This document shows, in pieces, positions 25,487 to 33,927 of a stretch of 64,000 nt of DNA (its first letter is position 1; each line of letters begins with the position of its first letter). Position numbers and translations under genes: made by a program. Source of the stretch: CAXBCP01 sp047638395. Lineage in GTDB: Bacteria; Pseudomonadota; Alphaproteobacteria; MPNO01; UBA830. Below the pieces are notes generated by a model. The model did not search any database. It was not told the DNA's origin and saw only the letters and a program-made list of their open reading frames with translations. The DNA lies in assembly GCA_047638395.1 (NCBI GenBank), contig JBLIMV010000014.1, positions 62,001-126,000 of the forward strand, read 5' to 3'.

Positions 25487-25558
25487 CCCCGATCAGCGTC
25501 CCTCGCGACGCCCCGATCAGCGTCCCTCGCGACGCCCCGATCAGCGTCCCTCGCGACG
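25487..25558. repeat. Three tandem copies of a 24-base unit at a convergent junction
   Basis: Three identical 24-base units (25487-25510, 25511-25534, 25535-25558), each beginning CCCCGATCAGCG. Read on the minus strand, each unit encodes the last residues RREGR and the TGA stop of the gene at 25541-27610, so the stop is repeated at 24-base steps. The repeat fills the gap between the marR stop and that gene. Confidence 0.95.
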
Positions 25559-27610
25559 CCACGCCAGCATCAGCGCGCCAAGCCCCAGCAGAAGAACCAG
25601 CAGCGCTGGTAGCATCGGCGTTTCGCGCACGCTTGCGACCCGGAAATCCCGATTGGCAACGACGCCCATCCAGTCCGCGCCGGATCGCTTGCGGTCGGCC
25701 CGTACCCGGCGCAACGTCGGCGCGCCGTCTTCAAGCCAGTGCATGCCGCCGCCGGAAGCGGTCGCGACACTGCTCAGTAGCGCCGGTGTCGCGCGCATGT
25801 CGGTGAATTCCTTGGGGTTGACGTTGCCGACGGCGGCCACGGTGGTGCGCGTGCCGTCATTTAGCCGGTAAATGCCGACTTCATCGGCCGGGATGATCCC
25901 GCGTGCCCGACCGCCCGTGGTTTTCTTCAAGGAAATCGTTTTTGTCTCACCCGATGGCAGGGTGATTTCGACATCGGGATGTTCGTCCGACACGCTGCGG
26001 CGGATGATGGCGAGATTCTTGCCTTCGACAACCGCGCGGAGATCTTCCTCTTCCAGGTCCGGCTCCTTCATCAGCCAGTGCGCGAGCCGGCGGAGAATCT
26101 CCGAATGCGGGCCGCCGTTTTCAAAGCCGCGCGCCCAAAGCCAGATGTGATCGCTCAGCAGCTGGGCCACGCGGCCTTCGCCAACCCGGTCAAGAATAAG
26201 AAGCGGGCGGTCGCCAACACCGTTCATCAGGGTCTGACCGCGGGTTTTAGTCGCTTCGATCTGGCGGAACCAGCGGCCCCAGCGCGGGGTCTCGTTCGCC
26301 GGACCGGCCAGTTCGGCGGTCACCGGGTGCCGGTTACCGCTTTCCGTGATGCTGGGTTTGAGCCCGCGTTCGATCACATTGCCTGTGGGCGCACCCGGCA
26401 GAATATCGCCCAGCGGGGTGCTCGACAGACTGAGCGGGGTTGCAAATGCCGGGCCCGCGGCGGTCAGCACGGCCCCGCCTTCCTCGACGTAGCGGACGAT
26501 GTTTTCGAGGTAGATGCTGGGCAGAACGCCGCGGCGGCGGTACCGGTCGAAAATGATCAGGTCGAATTCCTTGATCTTGACCTCGAACAATTCTCGAATG
26601 GGAAAGGCGATAAGGGACAATTCACGAACCGGTGTCGCATCCTGTTTTTCGGGCGGGCGCAGAATCGTGAAATGCACCAGATCGACAGATGGGTCGGCCT
26701 TCAGGAAATTGCGCCACACGCGCTCACCCGGATGGGGCTCGCCGGACACCAGCAACACACGCAGTCTTTCGCGGACACCATTGACCTGAACAACGGCGCG
26801 GTTGTTCGTAGCCGTTATCTCTCCGGGCAGTGGCGATACCTCGAGCTGCAGGATATTTGCTCCCGCATGATCGATCTCCAGGCTGATCTTGTGGGGCCGG
26901 CCGACCGGCACTCTGGCGACACGGTTGGGTTTGCCATGCTGGACGATGGTGACCTCGGCGGTGCTGCCGTCGCTGAGCCCATTATGATCTCGCACCAGAA
27001 CTTCAATTTCGACGGTTTTGCCGACCAGGCCGAACCGCGGCGCGTTTTCGATGAGCAGCCGCCGGTCGCGTTCCGTCGGCGAGCCCGTCAGCAGCGTGTG
27101 GACCGGCCCTGGGATCAGGGATTTTACACCGTCGGCCGGTGCATCGTGTACCTGGCCGTCCGTAATCAGGAAGGTGCCGCCAATCCGGTTCTGCGGCACG
27201 CTGGCCAGCGCCTGCTGGACGTCTTCGAACAACCGTGTGCCGTCGACCGGGACTGTTCGCTTCTCATCCGGTTTTCCGGCACGGATGATACGGATATCGA
27301 CATCGCGCATGCGCTGCAGTTTCTCGGTCAGGGACGCGACGGCGTCTTCGGTTTGCTGCGCCCGGTCGCCTATCTTTTGCGACGCGGATTCGTCGACCAC
27401 GATTGCAACGACATCCTTGTTCAGAATGCGTTCCTGTTCCACCAGGACTGGATTTGCCATTGCGGCCAGCAGCACCGCCGCGGTCAGCAATCTCAGGCTC
27501 GTGCCGCGCGCCCTGCGCCATAGCCCGAACCCGGCCAGAACCAGCGCGACGGCGGCCAGTCCGGCAAGAATTGACCATGAAAACATCGGGGCGAAGGCGA
27601 TACTCAGCAT
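25541..27610 (-). CDS. Membrane protein with VWA-like and glutamine-amidotransferase-like domains (MoxR cluster)
   Basis: Product of 689 aa. Two N-terminal membrane helices (ILAGLAAVALVLAGFGLW and LLTAAVLLAAMANPVL) and one C-terminal helix (LLVLLLGLGALMLAW) frame a large extracytoplasmic part. Near residue 70, VVDESASQK carries a DxSxS-type metal-ion site and FLITDGQVHD the later Asp, as in von Willebrand A domains. The section around YVEEGGAVLTAAGPAFA resembles class-I amidotransferase-like domains without a catalytic Cys. It starts one base after the DUF4159 gene and ends the four-gene MoxR cluster. Exact function unknown; envelope chaperone-like roles are proposed for related MoxR systems. 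Confidence 0.75.
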   Translation of the reverse strand: MLSIAFAPMFSWSILAGLAAVALVLAGFGLWRRARGTSLRLLTAAVLLAAMANPVLVEQERILNKDVVAIVVDESASQKIGDRAQQTEDAVASLTEKLQRMRDVDIRIIRAGKPDEKRTVPVDGTRLFEDVQQALASVPQNRIGGTFLITDGQVHDAPADGVKSLIPGPVHTLLTGSPTERDRRLLIENAPRFGLVGKTVEIEVLVRDHNGLSDGSTAEVTIVQHGKPNRVARVPVGRPHKISLEIDHAGANILQLEVSPLPGEITATNNRAVVQVNGVRERLRVLLVSGEPHPGERVWRNFLKADPSVDLVHFTILRPPEKQDATPVRELSLIAFPIRELFEVKIKEFDLIIFDRYRRRGVLPSIYLENIVRYVEEGGAVLTAAGPAFATPLSLSSTPLGDILPGAPTGNVIERGLKPSITESGNRHPVTAELAGPANETPRWGRWFRQIEATKTRGQTLMNGVGDRPLLILDRVGEGRVAQLLSDHIWLWARGFENGGPHSEILRRLAHWLMKEPDLEEEDLRAVVEGKNLAIIRRSVSDEHPDVEITLPSGETKTISLKKTTGGRARGIIPADEVGIYRLNDGTRTTVAAVGNVNPKEFTDMRATPALLSSVATASGGGMHWLEDGAPTLRRVRADRKRSGADWMGVVANRDFRVASVRETPMLPALLVLLLGLGALMLAWRREGR

Positions 27611-27611
27611 C

Positions 27612-30449
27612 TTACTGGCCCAGCCGGTCTATAATGGCAGGTACGTGGACCTGGTCGGTCTTATAATTGCCGGTAAGTGCGTACATCACCCAGTTGACGC
27701 CGAAGCGGTACGCCATTTCACGCTGGCGTTCGCCGCCCGGTACGACGGCTGCCATGGGGCGGCCCAGGCTGTCCACGGCCCAGGCACCGGCCCAGTCATT
27801 GGCACCGATGATGACGGACGAAACGCCGTCATTATGACGCCCGCCGCGGCGCTCGACCCAGACGGGCCCGCCGGCCCATCGGCCGGGAAAATCGTTCAGC
27901 AGGTAAAACGCCTTGGTGAGGACATGGTCCGGCGGCGCGTGCGTGAGGGACGGGATATCGAGGCCGCGCATCAGCCGGCGCAGATGCAGCCCGGCCGCAC
28001 CGACACCGCCTGTCGTGTCGGAAGCGAAGCCGCCACGTTCACGTGTGTCGAACAGGATCGTGCCACCGGTCTTCAGATACTGGTTCAATTTGCCGCGCAC
28101 CCGGCTCGACAGGAGCGGTTGGCGTGGCGATACGGCCCAGTAGAGCAGCGGGAAGAACGACAGTTCGTCGGTGTCGATTTTAACGGCAATGGGGTCCGAC
28201 GCCTCGATCGCGGTTCGCCTTCTCAGAATATCGCTCAGCCCCTTCAGGCCGGCTGCTGTTACATCGTCCAGTGCGCGATCCCCGGTGACGACAAAGGCCA
28301 GGCGTGTCTTCAGCGTGGCTGCCAGCGCAGCCGCGTCGGGGCCTGTGAGCGGCTTTGTCGATTGCCCGGGAGTCCGCGTGGGATTTGGCGCGGGAGTCTG
28401 CGACAGATTTTGTGCCGTATCGCGGTTGGAATTCTGGTTTGAATTCTGGGCGTTGGCGGTGTCGAGGATGGGTACGCTCAAAACGCCGGCCAATATAAGC
28501 GCGGCGCCGGAACGGCCTAGCCGCCGAAGATCGACAAACCCTCGCAGGAAGAAACTGACAAGAAGATCAATCAGCGCAAGCAGCAATGCCGCGAGCAACA
28601 GCCAGGGTTTGAAATCGACGGCGGGGGCCGAAACGAAGCCGACCCGCTCGATGCCTGGCGGCAGGCCGTCCATCGGTTGCAGCGACGTTACCGCAACGGA
28701 CAGGTTAAGCGCGCGTCGGCCTGCATCAAGGCCGTAATAACCGGGCGGATTTGCCGGGCTCGGCCGCGTCTCGCTGAATTCCTTGGCCGAAATGCTGACG
28801 GCATCGCTGGATGGTGAACCGAGGCGGCCAAACCCGTTCAGTGTCTGCAGGGGCGGCAGCAGTGTCGTCTGGTCGTCGCTGACCACACCGGCGCTCAGCC
28901 CCACGATACGGCGCAGAAGGTCGACAAACAGGCCCGATAACGGGATGTTGGACCAGTCGGTATTGGCGGTTGTGTGAACCAGTATCAGCCAGCCACGGCC
29001 GCGTTTTTCTGCGGTGACGAGCGGTGTGCCGTCGGACAGCCGCGCCCAGGTTTTCTGATTGAGATCGAGCGCGGGCTCTGCGAGGACCTGGCGCCTGATG
29101 CGAATTTCCGCCGGCGTCGGAATGCCGGCAAACGGGCTTGTTTCCTCGAACGGCAGCAGGCCCGCCGGCTTGGCCCAGGACATCGCGCCGCCAATAGCCC
29201 GGCCACCGCCACGCAAGCGGACCGGAACCATATCGTCGCCACCGGCGGCAAGGCGCGGTCCGGCAAAGCGCAGCGTCACGCCGCCCGTCTTCATCCAGGC
29301 GTCGAGCGAGTCCCGGTCGGTGTCGATAAGCTTTCCGATATCGGCCAGCACCACCACCGCGATCTCGCGCTTAAACAGGTCGGATACGCTTCCCCGTCGG
29401 ACCTCGGCGAACGGGCGCAGCGCCCGTTCCAGGTAGTAGATCGACGACAGCAAAGGCTGTTCTGCTTCGGCAATATCGCCGGACACGATGCCGACCGGCC
29501 GCCGCCGCCAGCGCTCGTCGACCAGAAAGACCTCGCCCGCATTCCGGCTTTCTTCGACCTCTATCCGCGCGACATCGTTGCGGAGTTCGCCGGGCAGGGT
29601 GAGTTGAACCGATGTCGACCCTTCGCCGCCGGCGAAGCGGGCCTGTTCGCGGCTGATCAGTCTGCCGTCATCCGACACTGCACGGACCCAGACCGTTTGT
29701 TCCAGCCGGCCGGGCACCCGCAGCAATGGCACGTTCATAATGTCGTTTTCGGATTTCGGCGCCTGGACCAGCAGTGAGCGTGCGGGGCCGGGCTGTTCCA
29801 TGAGCTGAACGCTGCCACGGGTCTGCAGGTGTTCGCCCAGCGGCGCGGCATCGGCATCGCCAATACCGTTCGCGAGCCAGACGATATGAGCGGAGCCTTC
29901 TATTTCGATTGCACGGATCGCGGCAAGCGCCTGCGCGCGATCCACCGGCCAGGGCTTTGGCTGAAGACCCGCGGTAATCTGGCGTGCCGCGCTGGCGCGC
30001 AGGAGATTGCTGACCTGAACAGGCTCACCCGGCGCCTTGGGCGCGGTCGAGAGGATACGAACGGGGCGGTTCTCGCGTTCCGCCTGGTCCAGCAGCTGGT
30101 TGATTTTTTCGATGCGCAGCGGCCAGTTCGCGGCCGACGCCCAGCCGTCATCAATCACCAGCACGAGCGGGCCGGACCCGCGCAGCGCAGCGCCGGGATT
30201 AAGCAGCGGGTGAGACAAGGCAAAAATAACCAGCGCGGCGAGCAGCATGCGAAGCAGGATCAGCCACCACGGCGTTCGCGATGGCGTTTCTTCATTCGGC
30301 CGCAGGGACAACAGGAGCCGCATCGGCGGGAAGCTCACCAGGCGGGGCGATGGCGGTGTTACCCGTAGCAGAAACCAGAGCGCCGGCAACGCAATCAGGG
30401 CCGTCAGAAGCCACGGCGAGGTGAAGGCGAAGCTTCCGAACTCCAGCAT
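27612..30449 (-). CDS. DUF4159 domain membrane protein with BatA-like N terminus
   Basis: Product of 945 aa. The N terminus has two membrane segments (LLTALIALPALWFLL and WWLILLRMLLAALVIFALSH) as in BatA-type proteins. A degenerate VWA-like region follows (LVLVIDDGWASAANW), then further helices near 620-680 (LLLAALLLALIDLLVSFFL, AALILAGVLSVPIL). A low-complexity Asn/Gln/Pro linker comes next (QNSNQNSNRDTAQNLSQTPA). The C-terminal DUF4159 domain spans about 730-940. The VWA-like site has lost the DxSxS pattern, so metal binding there is doubtful. It lies between the DUF58 and VWA-like genes with one-base spacings. Confidence 0.82.
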   Translation of the reverse strand: MLEFGSFAFTSPWLLTALIALPALWFLLRVTPPSPRLVSFPPMRLLLSLRPNEETPSRTPWWLILLRMLLAALVIFALSHPLLNPGAALRGSGPLVLVIDDGWASAANWPLRIEKINQLLDQAERENRPVRILSTAPKAPGEPVQVSNLLRASAARQITAGLQPKPWPVDRAQALAAIRAIEIEGSAHIVWLANGIGDADAAPLGEHLQTRGSVQLMEQPGPARSLLVQAPKSENDIMNVPLLRVPGRLEQTVWVRAVSDDGRLISREQARFAGGEGSTSVQLTLPGELRNDVARIEVEESRNAGEVFLVDERWRRRPVGIVSGDIAEAEQPLLSSIYYLERALRPFAEVRRGSVSDLFKREIAVVVLADIGKLIDTDRDSLDAWMKTGGVTLRFAGPRLAAGGDDMVPVRLRGGGRAIGGAMSWAKPAGLLPFEETSPFAGIPTPAEIRIRRQVLAEPALDLNQKTWARLSDGTPLVTAEKRGRGWLILVHTTANTDWSNIPLSGLFVDLLRRIVGLSAGVVSDDQTTLLPPLQTLNGFGRLGSPSSDAVSISAKEFSETRPSPANPPGYYGLDAGRRALNLSVAVTSLQPMDGLPPGIERVGFVSAPAVDFKPWLLLAALLLALIDLLVSFFLRGFVDLRRLGRSGAALILAGVLSVPILDTANAQNSNQNSNRDTAQNLSQTPAPNPTRTPGQSTKPLTGPDAAALAATLKTRLAFVVTGDRALDDVTAAGLKGLSDILRRRTAIEASDPIAVKIDTDELSFFPLLYWAVSPRQPLLSSRVRGKLNQYLKTGGTILFDTRERGGFASDTTGGVGAAGLHLRRLMRGLDIPSLTHAPPDHVLTKAFYLLNDFPGRWAGGPVWVERRGGRHNDGVSSVIIGANDWAGAWAVDSLGRPMAAVVPGGERQREMAYRFGVNWVMYALTGNYKTDQVHVPAIIDRLGQ

Positions 30450-30450
30450 G

Positions 30451-31359
30451 TCAGGTACGCTCCATTTCCGACATAAGCATGTGGAGCGTCAAAAGGGTCG
30501 ATTCCACTGGCCGGTCAGTACGATGTACGGTGAAGGTCCATCCGTTGGATCGGCATAGATCGGTCAACGCGTCGCGATGCGCATTCATCAGCGCCGTGTA
30601 TTCATCCCGGACAGCCTCGGCGCGGCCGATCAGCGTGCCGCCTTCGCCTTCAAGGCCTTCAAATTGCGTGCGCCCCATAAATGGCAGCGTTTCTTCCGCC
30701 GGATCACATACCTGAACGATATGGCCGCTATTGCCCTGCTGGGCGAAGAACCGGACGACCGGTTCGATCTCATCGATCGGGTTTAGAAAATCACCGACCA
30801 TCGCGATCCGGCTATGCCGCCGCAGTTGCTCCATCGGCGGCATGCCGGTGCCGGTAACGCCTTCAAGTGTCAGTTCTGCCGCCATACGCGACAGCACGGC
30901 GCGGCCGCGTGCCGGCCGCTGCCCGGTGCCGAGGCGCGAAATCCGCTCGCCGCCGCGCACCAGCAGGGAGGCGAGTGCGAGGGTAATGACAGCGGCACGT
31001 TCCGCCTTGGTCGGCAACTCGGGATCTGAATGCCAGTTCATCGACGGCGAACGGTCCGCCCACAAGTAGACATTCTGGGCGGCTTCCCATTCGTTTTCCC
31101 GCACGAAGGCAAGCTGGGTTTTCCCCGATTGGCGCCAGTCGATGCTTTGCGCCGGATCGCCCGGCTGGTAGCGGCGATACTGCCAGAAACTGTCCCCTGT
31201 GCCGGCGCGCCGGCGCCCATGTTCACCCTGGGCGACAATCGTCGCGACCCTTTCGGCCTTGACCAGCAGGGCCGGCAGCACCGAGGCGGATTCGTCCGAA
31301 GCGCGACGTACCTCGGTCGGTGTAAGGGTGTCGTTTATGGCGGGCCGGGGTGTTCTCAC
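30451..31359 (-). CDS. DUF58 domain protein (MoxR partner)
   Basis: Product of about 302 aa. DUF58 signature GDSFWQYRRYQPGDPAQSIDWRQSGK near residues 55-80, followed by the VWA-like WADRSPSMNWHS and VGDFLNPIDE segments. The GTG at 31359 overlaps the MoxR stop in a GTGA arrangement and is my choice; a GTG at 31374 would add five residues. DUF58 proteins are coded with MoxR ATPases and are thought to work with them in maturation of envelope proteins (family knowledge, not proven here). Confidence 0.88.
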   Translation of the reverse strand: MRTPRPAINDTLTPTEVRRASDESASVLPALLVKAERVATIVAQGEHGRRRAGTGDSFWQYRRYQPGDPAQSIDWRQSGKTQLAFVRENEWEAAQNVYLWADRSPSMNWHSDPELPTKAERAAVITLALASLLVRGGERISRLGTGQRPARGRAVLSRMAAELTLEGVTGTGMPPMEQLRRHSRIAMVGDFLNPIDEIEPVVRFFAQQGNSGHIVQVCDPAEETLPFMGRTQFEGLEGEGGTLIGRAEAVRDEYTALMNAHRDALTDLCRSNGWTFTVHRTDRPVESTLLTLHMLMSEMERT

Positions 31360-32384
31360 CCGAGTGGCGCACACAATCGCGCGATAATATCGTCGACAGT
31401 GATGCCGTCTGCCCGCGCCGAAAACGTCAATGCCATGCGGTGCCGCAGAACCGGTGGTGCGAGCGCGATAACGTCGTCAATCGACGGCGCAAACCGGCCG
31501 TTCAGAAGTGCGCGCGCACGGGTCGCGAGCATCAGGGCCTGACTGGCGCGCGGTCCCGGTCCCCAGGAAAGGTGATTGCGGATTTCCGGGTCGCCGTCTT
31601 CATTCGGCCGTCCGGCGCGCACCAGCTTCAGGATCGCATCGGCGACGGCATCGCCGACGGGAACGGACCGCACCAGTTGCTGGGCGGCAATGAGATCGTC
31701 TGCGGTCAGCACCTGTTCGGCCTTGGCATCCATCACGCCGGTGGTTGCCATCAGCATTTTCTTTTCCGATTCCTCATCGGGGTAGCCGACATCGACCTGG
31801 AGCAGGAAGCGATCGAGCTGGGCTTCCGGCAGCGGGTAGGTGCCTTCGAGTTCGAGCGGGTTCTGCGTGGCAAGTACATGGAATGGTTTCGGCAGGTCAT
31901 AGTTCTGGCCGGCTACCGATACCTGGTATTCCTGCATCGCCTGCAGCAGGGCCGACTGGGTGCGCGGGCTGGCACGGTTGATTTCGTCCGCCATCAGCAG
32001 CTGGCCGAAGATCGGCCCCTTGATAAAGCGGAACGATCGCCTTCCGGTATCGTCTTCCTCCAGAACTTCCGAGCCAAGAATATCCGGTGGCATAAGATCC
32101 GGGGTAAACTGAACCCGTTTGTCTTCAAGGCCGAGCACAGTGCCCAGGGCATCGACCAGCCGTGTTTTTCCAAGACCGGGATAGCCGACAAGAAGCGCAT
32201 GTCCGCCTGCCAGAAGTGTTATAAGCGTCTGATCTATAACGTCATGCTGGCCAAATATGACGCGGCCGATGTTTTCCTTCACGGCGGCCATGCGCTGGCC
32301 GAGGGCCTCTACTTCGGAGACGAGCCGGGCAGATGGGGCGTCAGCTTCGGCGGTGGGTTGTGTGGTGGTATCAATATCGGTCAC
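31356..32384 (-). CDS. MoxR family AAA+ ATPase
   Basis: ATPase of 342 aa. Walker A GYPGLGKTR, Walker B LLMADEINRASPRTQSALLQ and sensor 1 HVLATQNPLELEGTYPLPEAQ are intact. MoxR ATPases act as chaperones that load cofactors or assemble complexes with VWA proteins. It is the first gene of a four-gene operon (MoxR, DUF58, DUF4159, VWA-like). The start is a GTG with AGAGGA upstream. It is divergent from the DUF1285 gene (31 bases), so both promoters share this short gap. Confidence 0.95.
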   Translation of the reverse strand: MTDIDTTTQPTAEADAPSARLVSEVEALGQRMAAVKENIGRVIFGQHDVIDQTLITLLAGGHALLVGYPGLGKTRLVDALGTVLGLEDKRVQFTPDLMPPDILGSEVLEEDDTGRRSFRFIKGPIFGQLLMADEINRASPRTQSALLQAMQEYQVSVAGQNYDLPKPFHVLATQNPLELEGTYPLPEAQLDRFLLQVDVGYPDEESEKKMLMATTGVMDAKAEQVLTADDLIAAQQLVRSVPVGDAVADAILKLVRAGRPNEDGDPEIRNHLSWGPGPRASQALMLATRARALLNGRFAPSIDDVIALAPPVLRHRMALTFSARADGITVDDIIARLCAPLG

Positions 32385-32415
32385 GACGATCCTCTGAAAT
32401 AGGGTATTAAGGCGT

Positions 32416-32991
32416 ATGTCGGCGAATTCACTTACTAATCTTGAACGCGCACTGTCTCAAAGCAAGGGCAAAGGCGGCATTTCTTCGGACTCGCCCGGCG
32501 GGCCACAGATGTGCGGTGACATCGATATGCGGATCGCCCGCGACGGCACCTGGCACTACATGGGCTCGCCGATTGGGCGCAAACCGCTTGTAAAACTGTT
32601 CTCCTCGGTGCTGAAACGCGATGAAGCCGGGGATTTCTGGCTTATTACGCCTGCTGAAATGTGCCGCATCAAGGTTGACGACGCGCCGTTCGCGGCTGTT
32701 GAAATGACGGTTGAGGGCGCGGGCGCGCATCAGAATCTGACTTTCAGGACAAATATTGACGAAATCGTGACCGCGGGACCGAATAACCCCCTCCGTGTGG
32801 CAATCGATCCTGACACGCAGGAGCCAGCGCCCTATGTAATGATCAGAGACGGGCTCGAAGCATTGATCACACGAGCGGTATTCTACGACCTGGTGGAACT
32901 CGCGGATGTGCGCGCACACGGCGGAGCCTCGGTAATGGGTGTCTGGAGCGATGGTAAGTTTTTTGAGATCGGATCTGCCGACGATGAGTGA
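32416..32991 (+). CDS. DUF1285 domain protein
   Basis: Product of 191 aa matching the DUF1285 pattern: GDIDMRIARDGTWHYMGSPIGRKPLVKLFSSVLKRDE and WLITPAEMCRIKVDDAPF. Function of the family is unknown; structures show a small beta-rich fold. Cytoplasmic. It overlaps the NUDIX gene by eight bases and heads a conserved-looking string ending in cca. Confidence 0.85.
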   Translation: MSANSLTNLERALSQSKGKGGISSDSPGGPQMCGDIDMRIARDGTWHYMGSPIGRKPLVKLFSSVLKRDEAGDFWLITPAEMCRIKVDDAPFAAVEMTVEGAGAHQNLTFRTNIDEIVTAGPNNPLRVAIDPDTQEPAPYVMIRDGLEALITRAVFYDLVELADVRAHGGASVMGVWSDGKFFEIGSADDE

Positions 32992-33619
32992 ACAGGGTGG
33001 CACTGCGATCCGGGACCAGATCGTCGGGGCATTCCATGGCCCGGGGATAGATCCGCCGTCGCTGGATGACGGCGATACAGCATATGGCTGGGTGTCCCAG
33101 AGCGACGACGTGAAGCCCGAACGCATCACATCGGCTGCCGTACTGGTCCCGATCGTCGAGCGCCCGGGAGGCATGACGGTTCTGCTGACACAGCGGACAG
33201 CCCATCTCAGGAGCCATGCCGGACAGATTTCCTTTCCCGGCGGCAAAACCGAGCCGCATGACGGGAGCGCTGAAGACACGGCGCTTCGGGAATCGGAAGA
33301 GGAGATCGGCTTGCCGCGCGAACACGTCGAGATCATCGGCCGCCTCGGGAAACGTACGACCGGCACAGGGTTCCATGTAACGCCCGTCGTCGGCTTGATA
33401 CAGCCGACGGTAGAGCTTGTGCCCGATCCTGGTGAGGTTGAAACCATCTTCGAAGTCCCGCTCCCGTATGTACTCAATCCAGATAATCACAAAGTCGAAA
33501 CGCGTCTGATCAAAGGCCTTGAGAGGCAGTTTTATGTCATGCCGTATGACGGGTATTACATTTGGGGTCTGACGGCGCGCCTTCTCGTTGCACTCAGAAA
33601 CACGTTGGGGAACCCATGA
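32984..33619 (+). CDS. NUDIX hydrolase, CoA pyrophosphatase type
   Basis: Product of 211 aa. The stretch LLTQRTAHLRSHAGQISFPG followed by GGKTEPHDGSAEDTALRESE and EEIGL is the combined UPF0035 and NUDIX signature of CoA diphosphohydrolases, which cut CoA to 4'-phosphopantetheine and 3',5'-ADP. Start at ATG 32984, inside the end of the DUF1285 gene (ATGAGTGA), in keeping with tight coupling in this operon. Upstream in-frame codons are less likely. Confidence 0.88.
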   Translation: MSEQGGTAIRDQIVGAFHGPGIDPPSLDDGDTAYGWVSQSDDVKPERITSAAVLVPIVERPGGMTVLLTQRTAHLRSHAGQISFPGGKTEPHDGSAEDTALRESEEEIGLPREHVEIIGRLGKRTTGTGFHVTPVVGLIQPTVELVPDPGEVETIFEVPLPYVLNPDNHKVETRLIKGLERQFYVMPYDGYYIWGLTARLLVALRNTLGNP

Positions 33620-33927
33620 TCCGTCTACTTTTACTTACTATTATTCCTTTGCTTTTACCTTTCGTCGGTTGGTTCGTGTGGCGTGTCTTCTCGGGCGCGC
33701 CCAAGATCGATACCCAGACCGGTGACCAGATCCCGCCTGACTTTCAAAAGGCACCGCGCGGGAAGCTGCTGGCGATCGGATTTGGGCTGATGGTTGTGAC
33801 CGTCGGGGCGTTTTTGCTGTTCCAGCACAGATTCGCCGACGAGCCCTATAAGGGGATCGACGCCAAGGAAGTTGAGCAGCAACTGGAAGAAGAAAAAATG
33901 CGTCTAAGACAACTCAAAAAGCAGTGA
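33616..33927 (+). CDS. DUF6111 family small membrane protein
   Basis: Product of 103 aa with two membrane helices (LLLLTIIPLLLPFVGWFVW and LLAIGFGLMVVTVGAFLLF) joined by a short loop with GDQIPPDF, then a charged coiled-coil-like tail (KEVEQQLEEEKMRLRQLKKQ). Size, layout and place between a CoA-type NUDIX gene and cca agree with what I recall of the DUF6111 family of alphaproteobacteria. Its ATG overlaps the NUDIX stop and its stop overlaps the cca GTG. Function unknown. Confidence 0.75.
   Translation: MIRLLLLTIIPLLLPFVGWFVWRVFSGAPKIDTQTGDQIPPDFQKAPRGKLLAIGFGLMVVTVGAFLLFQHRFADEPYKGIDAKEVEQQLEEEKMRLRQLKKQ

Noticed and set aside
25487..25558. 24-base repeats as a CRISPR array
   Set aside because: The units are directly adjacent with no spacers, and they overlap coding sequence; no cas genes are present.
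25979..27523. Long open frame on the plus strand, opposite the VWA-like gene
   Set aside because: It is antisense to a well supported membrane protein, has no ribosome site and gives a product rich in Arg, Gln, His and Asp typical of mirror frames in GC-rich DNA.
30863..31090. Small minus-strand frames inside the DUF58 gene
   Set aside because: They are out-of-frame readings of the DUF58 coding sequence without start signals.
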